Positions 26,028 to 33,845 of a stretch of DNA of 48,053 bases are shown here, piece after piece. Numbering within the stretch: position 1 is the stretch's first letter; every line of letters starts with the position of its first letter. The position numbers and the translations under genes were made by a program. Origin of the DNA: an uncultured Verrucomicrobiota bacterium. GTDB lineage: Bacteria; Verrucomicrobiota; Verrucomicrobiia; Limisphaerales; UBA1096. The notes beneath the pieces were generated by a model that saw only the letters and a program-made list of their open reading frames with translations, searched no databases and was not told the origin of the DNA. The stretch spans positions 1 to 48,053 of the forward strand of contig CAJWEP010000003.1 of NCBI GenBank assembly GCA_913030945.1, written 5' to 3'.

Positions 26028-27638
26028 TTAGCCGATTCCCCCGCTGGTGTGTAGCCCCCGCTTGGCCCGAGCCGCTCCCGCGACAGCCACTGCCACGAGG
26101 AGACAGGCCCAACCGAAGACGTCGCCGTGCCGGTTGTACACCGTTTGGCCAAGCGCCTGGCCAAGCGGCACCTCGAACGACACAAATCCGGCCCCGTAAA
26201 TGTCGTCGGTCTCCTGCCCGTAAAACTGCCGTACTTGGCCAAGCGGATCGATCCAGCACGTGAGCCCGTTATTGGCGCAGCGGACCAGCGGCACGCCGTT
26301 CTCCACCGCACGAAAGACGGCGTTGGCCGCGTGCTGCCACTGCTCCGGCCCGGCGCCGAACCAGCCGTCGTTGGTCAGGTTCACCAGCAGGTCCGTCACC
26401 GCCGACACGTGCTCACGGCCCCCGTGCGGAAACGAGTCCTCGAAGCAGATCAACGGCGCGAGCACGTATTCGACGTCCTGCAGCGTGAACTGCACCGGCT
26501 CGATTCCCGCAGTGAAACTGCCGCCGATCGGGGAAAGGTATTTCATGAACGGCAGCGCCTTCTCGAACGGGATGTACTCGCCAAACATGACCAGTCGCCG
26601 CTTGCGGTAACTTGGCAACTGCGGGCCGTCCGCCGTCAATAAAACCGCGCTGTTGTAAAATCGAACCTCATCCGAGCCCTCCACCCGCTCGACGTCGTCC
26701 GCGCCAAAGAGCAGCGGCACGCCGTTGGTCTTCACCATGTCAAACACCTCCGGCCAACGCTCCGCCGAGATTGGCACGCAGGCCTCCGGCCATAGGAGCA
26801 AATCCGGCTTGGTGGCCAACGCCAGCCGCGACAACTCGAGCATCTTGGCCAACCGCTCATCACCGGTGCCGCCCTGCCAAATCAGCTGCTGCGGGATGCT
26901 CGGCTGGACCAAGGCAACAGTGAATTCATCTTTCCCGGAATGGCTTCCGGAATTAAAATGGGGAGTGATCCGCTTCACTATTCCCCAGCTGCAAACCAAG
27001 CCAAATGCCAGCAGCGGCAACGCCGTGTCCGCCCACCATGACAATGGGTTGGCTGGCGCGCGGCGGATTTGCAGCACGGCAAACAAAAGGCTCACCGACG
27101 CCCACACCACCAAGAACGACACGCCGTACACACCGGTCACCGACGCGATCTGGATCAGCGGCAGGTTCTCGAACTGGCTGACGCCGAGGAAGTTCCACGG
27201 GTAGCCGCCGAGCAACCGTGCCTGCACCATCTCCAAGGCCACCCAGGCCACCGCGGCAAACAGCCCAAAGCCGAGCCGCCGAAACCACGGCCACTCCAGC
27301 TTGGCCAAGCCGTCCCGCAGCCACCCGCCGCAAAACCACGCCCACGCCGCCGGATACAGCGCAGAGTACAGGCTCAACGCCAGCCAGCCGCCAACCGCCC
27401 CGGCCGCATGTGGCATATTCAGCAGGAATCGCAGCGAAACCAGACGGAAAACCAGCGCCGCGACAAAGGCCAATCCGAACAACCGCCAACGCCGCTCTCC
27501 TGCGACGACCGCCAACCAGGCGCCCGGCACCAGCCAGGCGAAGCCAAGCCAGCGTGGCTCCGGGAAAGCCAGAGCCAAGGCCAGCCCCACCAATACCGCC
27601 AGCAGCCACCGCACTTGGCCAAGTTTTTTAATCCCCAA
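26028..27638 (-). CDS. lnt: Apolipoprotein N-acyltransferase
   Basis: Adds the third acyl chain to lipoproteins in the inner membrane. Six or so N-terminal TM helices are followed by a nitrilase domain. Catalytic residues fit the Glu-Lys-Cys triad: E in LLLWPEACVP, K in the RKRRLVMFGEY block and C in LICFEDSFP. A further TM helix ends the protein. The start is unclear: TTG 27638, TTG 27641 or GTG 27614 are possible, and the first sits just before TM1. Palindromes at 27614, 27300 and 26234, plus a tandem pair at 26144-26166 encoding PLGQALGQ near the C-terminus. Lipoprotein maturation fits the lipoprotein-rich content of the window. Confidence 0.88.
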   Translation of the reverse strand: MGIKKLGQVRWLLAVLVGLALALAFPEPRWLGFAWLVPGAWLAVVAGERRWRLFGLAFVAALVFRLVSLRFLLNMPHAAGAVGGWLALSLYSALYPAAWAWFCGGWLRDGLAKLEWPWFRRLGFGLFAAVAWVALEMVQARLLGGYPWNFLGVSQFENLPLIQIASVTGVYGVSFLVVWASVSLLFAVLQIRRAPANPLSWWADTALPLLAFGLVCSWGIVKRITPHFNSGSHSGKDEFTVALVQPSIPQQLIWQGGTGDERLAKMLELSRLALATKPDLLLWPEACVPISAERWPEVFDMVKTNGVPLLFGADDVERVEGSDEVRFYNSAVLLTADGPQLPSYRKRRLVMFGEYIPFEKALPFMKYLSPIGGSFTAGIEPVQFTLQDVEYVLAPLICFEDSFPHGGREHVSAVTDLLVNLTNDGWFGAGPEQWQHAANAVFRAVENGVPLVRCANNGLTCWIDPLGQVRQFYGQETDDIYGAGFVSFEVPLGQALGQTVYNRHGDVFGWACLLVAVAVAGAARAKRGLHTSGGIG

Positions 27639-27732
27639 CAACGGCGGAAGATTGCCCGACGACAAAAGGCGAGTCGAGCGTCCGGCTTTTGGCTTGCGAA
27701 TCGTCCCCGCTGCCGTCACCGTCCGCGGCACG

Positions 27733-28692
27733 ATGTCTCGCGCAATTTTAACCGGAAAATGGATCGCCGTCGCACTGCTCTTCGTCGCTGCGGCAAATCC
27801 GACGTTTGCTGAAAAGATCAGTGTCTTGTACGTCGATGGACAAAACAACCACAACTGGAAAGCCATGACGCCTTACATGAAAGCGCAAATGGAGAAGACC
27901 GGATTGTTCCAAGTCGACGTGGTTACTTCCCCTCCTCGCGCCCCTCGCCCGCCGCGAAACCTGAGCGAGAGCCAAAAGGCCAAGGCGGCCGAAGCCGCCA
28001 GAAAAATCCGCGAGGAGTTTCAGGCCAAGTGGGACACCTTTCGCCCAGCGTTCAAAAAATATGATGTCATCGTGAGCAACTACAACGGCGAAGACTGGCC
28101 CGAGCCGGTCCAGCGCGCGTTTGAAAAACACATGAAGAGCGGCGGCCGCTTCATCGTCGTCCACGCCGCCGACAACTCATTCCCGAATTGGCCCGAGTAC
28201 AACCGGATGATCGGCCTTGGTGGCTGGGGCGGTCGCACCGAAAAACACGGGCCGTACGTCTACTACAACGACGAGGGCAACCTCGTCCGGAACACCCAGC
28301 CAGGTAGGGGCGGCAGCCACGGCCCGCAGCACGCCTTCAAGATCGTCGTGCGAGACGACTCCCACCCGGTCACCAACGGCATGCCGACCGAGTGGATGCA
28401 CGCTCAGGACGAGTTGTATGATTCCCTCCGGGGCCCGGCCGAGAACATGAAGATCCTCGCCACCGCCTACAGCGCCAAGAGCAAACGGCACGAGCCGATG
28501 ATGATGACAATCAACTACGGCAAGGGCATCATTTTCCACACGCCAATGGGCCACGAGAACGGGAAGTCGCTCCAATGCATCGGGTTCATCGCCACGTTGA
28601 ATCGTTCCGCCGAATGGCTGGCCACTGGCAAAGTCACCCAGGCGCTCCCAAAAAAATTCCCGACGGCCACACAGGTTTCATTGGCGGACTGA
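27733..28692 (+). CDS. Secreted ThuA-like domain protein
   Basis: A 319-aa protein with a clear signal peptide (hydrophobic core VALLFVAAA, cleavage near TFA-EK). The mature part begins ISVLYVDGQNNHNW, contains the ThuA (trehalose utilisation, class I glutamine amidotransferase-like) blocks SNYNGEDWPEP, GGRFIVVHAADNSFPNW and MIGLGGWGGR, and has late histidines in IIFHTPMGHENGKS. ThuA-like exported proteins are abundant in this phylum and linked to carbohydrate use; the reaction is unknown. ATG 27733 was taken because upstream frame is antisense to lnt. Confidence 0.85.
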   Translation: MSRAILTGKWIAVALLFVAAANPTFAEKISVLYVDGQNNHNWKAMTPYMKAQMEKTGLFQVDVVTSPPRAPRPPRNLSESQKAKAAEAARKIREEFQAKWDTFRPAFKKYDVIVSNYNGEDWPEPVQRAFEKHMKSGGRFIVVHAADNSFPNWPEYNRMIGLGGWGGRTEKHGPYVYYNDEGNLVRNTQPGRGGSHGPQHAFKIVVRDDSHPVTNGMPTEWMHAQDELYDSLRGPAENMKILATAYSAKSKRHEPMMMTINYGKGIIFHTPMGHENGKSLQCIGFIATLNRSAEWLATGKVTQALPKKFPTATQVSLAD

Positions 28693-28705
28693 TACAGGCT
28701 TTCAC

Positions 28706-29215
28706 ATGAGCGAAAATGCAAATCCGACTGCGACTATCCAGACCACCAAGGGGGAAATGAGCATCGAGCTATGGCCCGATGCCGCCCCCGGCACGGTGGA
28801 AAACTTCACCAAACTCGCCAACGACGAGTTTTACGACGGCACCTGCTTTCACCGGATCATGGCTGGCTTCATGATCCAGGGCGGCGACCCGCAAACCAAG
28901 GACGAGTCGCTCGAGAATCTATGGGGCACCGGCGGGCCCGGCCATACGATCAAAGCCGAGTTCAATGACCGGCCGCACGTTCGCGGTGTCATCTCAATGG
29001 CCCGCTCGGCCGATCCCGACTCCGCCGGCAGCCAGTTTTTTGTCTGCCTGGGTAAAGCCGACTTCCTCGACGGCCAGTACACCGCCTTTGGCCAACTGAG
29101 CGCAGGCGACGACACGCTGAGCGACATCGGCGACACGTCGGTTGGACCAAGCAGCAGCGGCGAGAACAGCAAACCGCAGGAGCGCGTTGAGGTCACCAGC
29201 ATCCGCGTGGCCTGA
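28706..29215 (+). CDS. Cyclophilin-type peptidyl-prolyl cis-trans isomerase
   Basis: A 169-aa cyclophilin without a signal peptide, so cytoplasmic. It has TIQTTKGEMSIELWPDAAPGTVENFTKLA, the active-site block FHRIMAGFMIQGGDP (Arg and Phe/Gln present), SMARSADPDSAGSQFFVCL, and YTAFGQL. It starts 13 bp after the ThuA gene. An octamer TTGGCCAA occurs at 29088 (FGQLS). Catalyses prolyl isomerisation during folding. Confidence 0.93.
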   Translation: MSENANPTATIQTTKGEMSIELWPDAAPGTVENFTKLANDEFYDGTCFHRIMAGFMIQGGDPQTKDESLENLWGTGGPGHTIKAEFNDRPHVRGVISMARSADPDSAGSQFFVCLGKADFLDGQYTAFGQLSAGDDTLSDIGDTSVGPSSSGENSKPQERVEVTSIRVA

Positions 29216-29422
29216 CTTGACCAAGCGCTACCTTGCCCCGCGTGAGCCAACCCGATGACAACGCCGGCGTGCCCAAGCTAGCTGACCACAATGGGTTGCT
29301 CCGAGGCCAGGGCTGGTGTGATGACCGCGCAGTTGGCTAAAGGCGAAACATCTCACACGACGAAGCCACGGCACACCTGCTGAACCTCATGTGACAGGGC
29401 TGGGCCACTAAGGAACAAATCG

Positions 29423-29986
29423 ATGCCGATTAAAAATCCAGAACTGACCCCCTGGCCGCTGAAGGAGAGCCGCTACGCTGACGACTACAAAATTTTCAAG
29501 GTGCGCTCGGACCGCCGCACCTCACCGCGCACCGGCGACGAGCACGAGTTTTTTGTGATCGAGTCGGTGGACTGGTGCAACATCATCGCCCTGACGCTGG
29601 ACGATCAACTGGTGATGGTTGAGCAATACCGGCAGGGAACCAACCTCATCGAACTGGAACTTCCCGGCGGAATGATCGATCCCGGCGAAAACCCGCTGGA
29701 AACAGCAGTGCGCGAGTTGCGCGAGGAAACCGGCTATGCCGGCGATGCGCCCGAGAGCGGCGGATTCGTTTACGCCAACCCAGCGATCATGAACAACAAG
29801 GTGCACACCGTCATCATCCGCAACGCCAGCAGCCAGCACGTCACCCAACTCGACGCCGGTGAGGACCTGATCACCCGACTCGTGCCGCTCGATGAGATTC
29901 CGAAATTGGTCGAGAACGGCACGATCGGCCACTCGCTGATGGTCGCCGCGCTCTTCCGGTTTCAGATTGCGGAAAACGCCAACTAA
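29423..29986 (+). CDS. Nudix hydrolase (ADP-ribose pyrophosphatase-like)
   Basis: A 187-aa Nudix protein. The Nudix box is complete: G-G-M-I-D-P-G-E-N-P-L-E-T-A-V then R-E-L-R-E-E-T-G-Y, matching Gx5Ex7REUxEExGU. The preceding LVMVEQYRQGTNLIELELPGG strand block is that of ADP-ribose/sugar nucleotide pyrophosphatases. About 207 bp upstream of it hold no gene I can support, only a degenerate palindrome (CTTGACCAAG near 29217). Its TAA overlaps the TAG of the convergent coiled-coil gene. Confidence 0.9.
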   Translation: MPIKNPELTPWPLKESRYADDYKIFKVRSDRRTSPRTGDEHEFFVIESVDWCNIIALTLDDQLVMVEQYRQGTNLIELELPGGMIDPGENPLETAVRELREETGYAGDAPESGGFVYANPAIMNNKVHTVIIRNASSQHVTQLDAGEDLITRLVPLDEIPKLVENGTIGHSLMVAALFRFQIAENAN

Positions 29987-30255
29987 GGGCGAATCTCGTT
30001 TTTCTTCTGCTCGAGTTCCTCCTCGAGCACCTTCCGCTCGCTGGCCAACTGCTTGTTCAACTGCTCGACCTGCTCGATTTCGCCAGCCGCCTCGGCCTTC
30101 TCGATCTCACCGTTGAGGAACACCTCGCGGTCTGCGATCTTCGCCTCGTACACCTTGCTAATCTCGGCCAGCTTGGTCTTCAACTCATCACTCAATTCCT
30201 GGGTTGGAGACTCCTTTTCCAACCGTTCCATCGCCAGTTCGTATGCTGATTTCAT
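29983..30255 (-). CDS. Small coiled-coil protein (unknown function)
   Basis: A 90-aa, highly charged, nearly all-helical protein (MKSAYELAMERLEKE..., then heptad-like Leu/Glu/Lys repeats up to EEELEQKKNEIRP). No catalytic motif. I chose the ATG at 30255 because MKSAYELAMERL looks like a conserved start; a start at 30288, overlapping the TPR gene's stop (TGATG), is possible and adds 11 residues. Paired with the TPR gene upstream on the same strand. Confidence 0.7.
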   Translation of the reverse strand: MKSAYELAMERLEKESPTQELSDELKTKLAEISKVYEAKIADREVFLNGEIEKAEAAGEIEQVEQLNKQLASERKVLEEELEQKKNEIRP

Positions 30256-30287
30256 TTTAAACTTATTAGGGAAGTTGGACGAATCCA

Positions 30288-30758
30288 TCACCCATCTCGG
30301 CCGCCCTCCGCTTGGCCTTTGTTACGATTCTTCCGCCACGGCATGTCCGGGAACTTGCCCGGCAGCTTAAACGACTCCGCTTTGGGCTTGGCCATTTGCA
30401 GTTCGTCATCGCCAGCGGCGCTTAAGGCCGCGTCCGCGCCGGGTTGTTTCCACGAAGCGATCTTCGACTGGAGCCCATGATGCTCGGCCGCCTCCTTGTT
30501 GCCTGTTTTCATGTAAAACAGCGAAAGGTTCGTGTGAACCAACTGGTCGTTGGGGCACAGTTTCTCGGCCTTGTGCCCTTCCTCAATCGCCCGCTCGTAT
30601 TGCTTCAGTCGGCACAACGCCATGCTGAGCGACATGCGGGCGTCGAAATAGTTTCTGTCCGCCGCGAGGATCGCCTCGAAGCCGTCGACCGCCTGCTCGT
30701 ACTCGCCTTGACTGAAGGCGAACGTGGCCTCATCAAATTGTTCCTGCAACTCGTCCAT
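30288..30758 (-). CDS. Tetratricopeptide (TPR) repeat protein
   Basis: A 156-aa protein with about three TPR units: FDEATFAFSQGEYEQAVDGFEAILAADRN, YFDARMSLSMALCRLKQYERAIEEGHKAEKLCPND, and QLVHTNLSLFYMKTGNKEAAEHHGLQSK. A Lys-rich tail follows. No signal peptide; a scaffold role is expected. The ATG at 30758 was taken because the frame upstream crosses the palindromes. It overlaps or nearly abuts the small coiled-coil gene. Confidence 0.85.
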   Translation of the reverse strand: MDELQEQFDEATFAFSQGEYEQAVDGFEAILAADRNYFDARMSLSMALCRLKQYERAIEEGHKAEKLCPNDQLVHTNLSLFYMKTGNKEAAEHHGLQSKIASWKQPGADAALSAAGDDELQMAKPKAESFKLPGKFPDMPWRKNRNKGQAEGGRDG

Positions 30759-30767
30759 TGAAACCAG

Positions 30768-30822
30768 GCGCTTGGCCAACCTAACGGCGCCGGTGTCATG
30801 CGGCAAGCGCTTGACCAAGCGC
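30768..30822. repeat. Two degenerate palindrome copies upstream of the TPR gene
   Basis: GCGCTTGACCAAGCGC at 30807-30822 differs from the full palindrome by one central base (GACC for GGCC), and TTGGCCAA at 30772-30779 is a partial copy. They lie between the TPR gene and the terminator of the cytochrome-LRR gene. Confidence 0.7.
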
Positions 30823-30826
30823 AAAC

Positions 30827-30856
30827 AAAAAAAAGCCCCGGCAGCAACCCGCCGGG
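30827..30856 (-). terminator. Intrinsic terminator of the cytochrome-LRR-YHS gene
   Basis: On the minus strand CCCGGC, an 8-base loop and GCCGGG are followed by GC and eight T residues (the A-run at 30827-30834 on the plus strand). It lies about 25 bp after the stop codon at 30882. Confidence 0.8.
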
Positions 30857-30881
30857 ACCTCGAGAAAAATCGTTTACCTGT

Positions 30882-32213
30882 TTATTTTTTTACCTTGGCA
30901 ATGTGCTTGGCCGGTTCCTTGGTAAAGTCGCCAAGGCAGTTGTCGCAGCAGAAACCGATCACGAATTTCTTGGATGCATCGATGTCCTTGCCGCTGATCG
31001 GGCACTTATTATTGCCCGGCCCCTTGATTTTGGCGATGTGCTTGGCCGGTTCCTTGGTAAAGTCCCCGAGACAGTTGTCACAGCAGAAGTTAATGGCGAA
31101 GAGCTTGGCCGGATCGACGGCCTTGCCGCTGACCGGGCATTTCTTGTTGAAGCTGACCTGCTTCGCTTCCTCTTTCTTTACTTTCTTTTTTTCAGGTTTG
31201 GGCTCTTCTTTTTTGGGTTTGGGAGCTTCCTTCTTCTCCTCTTTCTTAGGCTCGACCTTGGCAAGTTTGAAGCCGAGGTTGACATCTATGTTAGGCAACG
31301 CCTTCTTCAGCTCAGCTGCACCTTTCTCGGTCACACCGCTTTGCCAGGCATAAAGCTTGTACAGGAATTTCATGTCCTTGAGGCTGGCCAAGCCGGCGTC
31401 GGTAACCTTGGTGTTGTAGAGGTTAAGCGACATCAGGTTAGTGAGCCCCTCGATCTGTTTCAGCGCCGCGTCATCGACCGATGTGTTGGCCAGGCTCAGC
31501 TTGGTCAAGTTCGTATTACCCTTGATGTAACCCAGACCTTTGGCGGTAATTTTCGTATTAGCCAAATCCAACTCGGACAGATTTGTGATGTCAGCCAGAG
31601 GAACGATGTTGTCATCATTGACATTTTTCCCGACCAAGCGGAAGTTGGCATAAATAAGTTTGGTGTTTTGCGCCAGTGCCATTACCAGTGGAGCAGAGGA
31701 TTTGTCCCCGATCCCCTCGCCGGAACTGAGCTTGGCGATGGCAGCCTTCTCAGCATCGGAAACGGGCGCCTCCTTGATTTTCGGCTCTGGCAACCTGTTG
31801 GCGGCAGCCTTGGCAGCAGCCCGATCCTTGGCGCTGATTAACACCAATCCTTCCGGCCAGTTAGCGCCCTCATCGATCCACTTCTTAATGGTTTCAATCT
31901 GCTCCTTGGTCAAAGGATCACCCTTGGACGGCATAATGTCGTCGTGATCTGCCGGAAGCGAAATGTGCTTGTAGATTCCACTCTCGGCGGATTTGCCTGG
32001 AACCAAGACTGGTTCCTCGCTTTCACCTCCCTTCAAGGTGGCCTCAAGAGTGTCCATCCGAAGTTCACCTTTCGGCTTTTTCAGACCATGACACTCGACG
32101 CAACGCGCCTCAAAAATACTTTGGATCGATTTAACAAAATCAACCTTATCCTCCGCCCAGCCATCCAGGGCAAAGGCGCCAACAGAAAGAATTATTGCAA
32201 TTGTTTTTCTCAT
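30882..32213 (-). CDS. Exported cytochrome c (PSCyt1-like)/LRR/double YHS-like fusion protein
   Basis: A 443-aa protein. In order: signal peptide (MRKTIAIILSVGAFALDGWA), a PSCyt1-type heme domain with CVECHG and a distal Met region (DIMPSKGDPLT), leucine-rich repeats (about 180-310; LSELDLANTKITAKGLG, LTKLSLANTSVDDAALK, LMSLNLYNTKVTDAGLA), a Lys/Glu/Pro linker, then two copies of a 41-residue cysteine domain KCP[VI]SGK...FCCDNCLGDFTKEPAKHIAK. The latter resembles YHS/heavy-metal binding modules. The role is unknown; likely periplasmic or surface redox or metal handling. ATG 32213 was chosen by the signal peptide. It has its own promoter and terminator, so a single-gene unit. Confidence 0.85.
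   Translation of the reverse strand: MRKTIAIILSVGAFALDGWAEDKVDFVKSIQSIFEARCVECHGLKKPKGELRMDTLEATLKGGESEEPVLVPGKSAESGIYKHISLPADHDDIMPSKGDPLTKEQIETIKKWIDEGANWPEGLVLISAKDRAAAKAAANRLPEPKIKEAPVSDAEKAAIAKLSSGEGIGDKSSAPLVMALAQNTKLIYANFRLVGKNVNDDNIVPLADITNLSELDLANTKITAKGLGYIKGNTNLTKLSLANTSVDDAALKQIEGLTNLMSLNLYNTKVTDAGLASLKDMKFLYKLYAWQSGVTEKGAAELKKALPNIDVNLGFKLAKVEPKKEEKKEAPKPKKEEPKPEKKKVKKEEAKQVSFNKKCPVSGKAVDPAKLFAINFCCDNCLGDFTKEPAKHIAKIKGPGNNKCPISGKDIDASKKFVIGFCCDNCLGDFTKEPAKHIAKVKK
30885..31007 (-). repeat. YHS-like repeat copy 2
   Basis: C-terminal copy of a tandem coding duplication in the fusion protein. The offset to copy 1 is exactly 135 bp (45 codons). The FCCDNCLGDFTKEPAKHIAK part is identical at protein level and nearly so in DNA. 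Confidence 0.85.
31020..31142 (-). repeat. YHS-like repeat copy 1
   Basis: N-terminal copy of the tandem duplication. It opens KCPVSGKAVDPAK, whereas copy 2 opens KCPISGKDIDASK. The high DNA identity of the 3' halves suggests a recent duplication or gene conversion. Confidence 0.85.
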
Positions 32214-32235
32214 TTTCGCGTGAATCCAGACGCAG

Positions 32236-32264
32236 ATTATCCACGATGTATTTATCGATGGCAA
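32236..32264 (-). promoter_or_regulatory. Sigma70-type promoter of the cytochrome-LRR-YHS gene
   Basis: On the minus strand TTGCCA (32264-32259), a 17-bp spacer and GATAAT (32241-32236), with the ATG at 32213. This gives a leader of about 16 nt. The best-matching promoter in the window. Confidence 0.6.
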
Positions 32265-32299
32265 CCGGAAAATTGCGCTTTATTATAACAGAAAATGTC

Positions 32300-32640
32300 C
32301 TCTTTGGGACTCGTGACCAGGCCAAGGGAACTCAACGAAGTCTTGAGTTCGAAGAGTCCCTAGTGGTGCAGAGAGACTGGACAGCGAAGGGACAGAACAA
32401 CCGCTATCAACTGGATCGATGACACGAAAGCCTGAGCTTGTTGGACAAAACGATCATCGTGCGGTTCTTACGCGATGAAAGCCTGCAGATGGTTTATCAG
32501 GGCAGGAAACTCAAATGGCAGCAGTTGCCCGAAGAAGCGCCGCAAGTCAAAGACGCAGAGAAACAGCCGAGCCCCACAAAACGCCAGATCCTGGGCAGAG
32601 CCGGCGCGAACAGCCCATGGAGAAAGAAGAAACAGCATAG
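32300..32640 (+). pseudogene. Decayed transposase C-terminus (ISNCY-like)
   Basis: Fragments read as the C-terminal end of an integrase-core transposase: in one frame ELNEVL, in the next FEESLVVQRDWTAKGQNNRYQLDR, then a TGA (32420), then in the same frame LDKTIIVRFLRDESLQMVYQGRKLKWQQLP and a later PWRKKK. Elements of the ISNCY type end with such VQRDWTV..NR.YQL and ..VYRGRKL blocks (recalled, not searched). A frameshift near 32340 and the internal stop show it is dead. No terminal inverted repeats or rest of the element were found. It fills most of the 500-bp gap between the cytochrome gene's promoter and nadA; 32640-32764 shows nothing else. Confidence 0.6.
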
Positions 32641-32764
32641 AGCGAAGGCGCGTAAGCCTGTTGCCCCTCCACCCCCCTCATGCGACACATCGCGATCACG
32701 CTCCTGATCCCCGTCCATGAGGATATTTAAGAAAGTTTTGACACCCGCTTGGCCAAACGCCCGG

Positions 32765-33754
32765 TCACCTCGCGGAAATCTCGAGCATACGCTCGATCGG
32801 CTGCCGGGCGCGTTCGATGATGTCGCCGGGAAGCGTCAGCTCCGGGGAACGGTTGGCCATGCAGTCGTGCAGTTTTTCGAGCGTGTTCATTTTCATGAAG
32901 CGGCACTCGTTGCAGGCGCATTTATCAGTCGGCGCGGGGATGAACTGTTTCTCGGGGCATTCCTTCTGCAAGCGATGCAGCATGCCGAGCTCGGTGGCGA
33001 TGATCACCGCCTTGGCCCGTGAGTCGCGGCAGAAGTGAACCATTTTCTCAGTGGAGCAAACCTCGTCGGCGAGCATGCGCACGGCCTTGGTGCACTCGGG
33101 ATGCGCCACCAGCGGCGCGTCGGGGTGCTCTCGGCGAATCCGCGTGATGCTCTCGTGCGTCCACTCGACGTGCACGTAACAATCGCCCTGCCACATCGTC
33201 ATGGGCCGGCCGGTCTGCTCGGTCACCCACGAGCCGAGATTCTCATCCGGCACAAACAACAAATCGCGATCCGCCGGCGCGGCCTCGACGATTTTCTTCG
33301 CGTTGCCGCTGGTGCAGATCACGTCGCTCAGCGCCTTGACCTCCGCACTACAGTTGACGTAGGCGATGGTGTAAAAGTTGGGGTTCGTCGCCTGCAACTC
33401 GCGCAGCTTGTCCGGCGGACAGCTCTCCTCGAGCGAACAGCCGGCGTCGCGATCCGGCAGCAGCACGGTTTTTTTCGGCGACAGAATCTTCGCCGTCTCG
33501 GCCATGAAATGTACACCGCAAAACACGATGACCGCCGCATCGGTTTCGGCCGCCTGTCGCGAGAGGCCCAGCGAGTCACCCACGTAGTCCGCCAAGTCTT
33601 GAATCTCCGGCACTTGGTAATTGTGCGCGAGGATCACGGCGTTGAGATCCTCCTTGAGCTGGAGAATCTCCCGGGAAAGCACGTCAAGCTGCTCCGGCGG
33701 GGTCCGCCGCTCCACGCGGAAACCGGCGACGGCGCTCGGCTGGATCTCGGTCAT
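32765..33754 (-). CDS. nadA: Quinolinate synthase
   Basis: A 329-aa NadA, condensing iminoaspartate with dihydroxyacetone phosphate in NAD synthesis. Iron-sulfur ligands: Cys in the DRDAGCSLEESC block, Cys in DVICTSGN, and Cys in the C-terminal DKCACNECRFMKMNT. Other conserved blocks are ILAHNYQVPEIQDLADYVGDSLGLS and HPECTKAVRMLADEV. ATG 33754 (MTEIQPSAVAG) was preferred; the longer frame enters the divergent spacer. Divergent from the Tat Gfo/Idh gene. No nadB or nadC is nearby. Confidence 0.95.
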   Translation of the reverse strand: MTEIQPSAVAGFRVERRTPPEQLDVLSREILQLKEDLNAVILAHNYQVPEIQDLADYVGDSLGLSRQAAETDAAVIVFCGVHFMAETAKILSPKKTVLLPDRDAGCSLEESCPPDKLRELQATNPNFYTIAYVNCSAEVKALSDVICTSGNAKKIVEAAPADRDLLFVPDENLGSWVTEQTGRPMTMWQGDCYVHVEWTHESITRIRREHPDAPLVAHPECTKAVRMLADEVCSTEKMVHFCRDSRAKAVIIATELGMLHRLQKECPEKQFIPAPTDKCACNECRFMKMNTLEKLHDCMANRSPELTLPGDIIERARQPIERMLEISAR

Positions 33755-33845
33755 GTCGATCACGGCAGAAACGGTACGGCTATCGCTGGGCCGGGTCAAC
33801 CGGGGCTTGCCTCGATTGGCCAAGCGGGTATTTTCCCGTAGCAAC

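Noticed and set aside
30798-31841. Plus-strand frame of 347 aa opposite the cytochrome-LRR gene
   Set aside because: Antisense to a gene with signal peptide, heme motif, promoter and terminator; the translation shows no domain.
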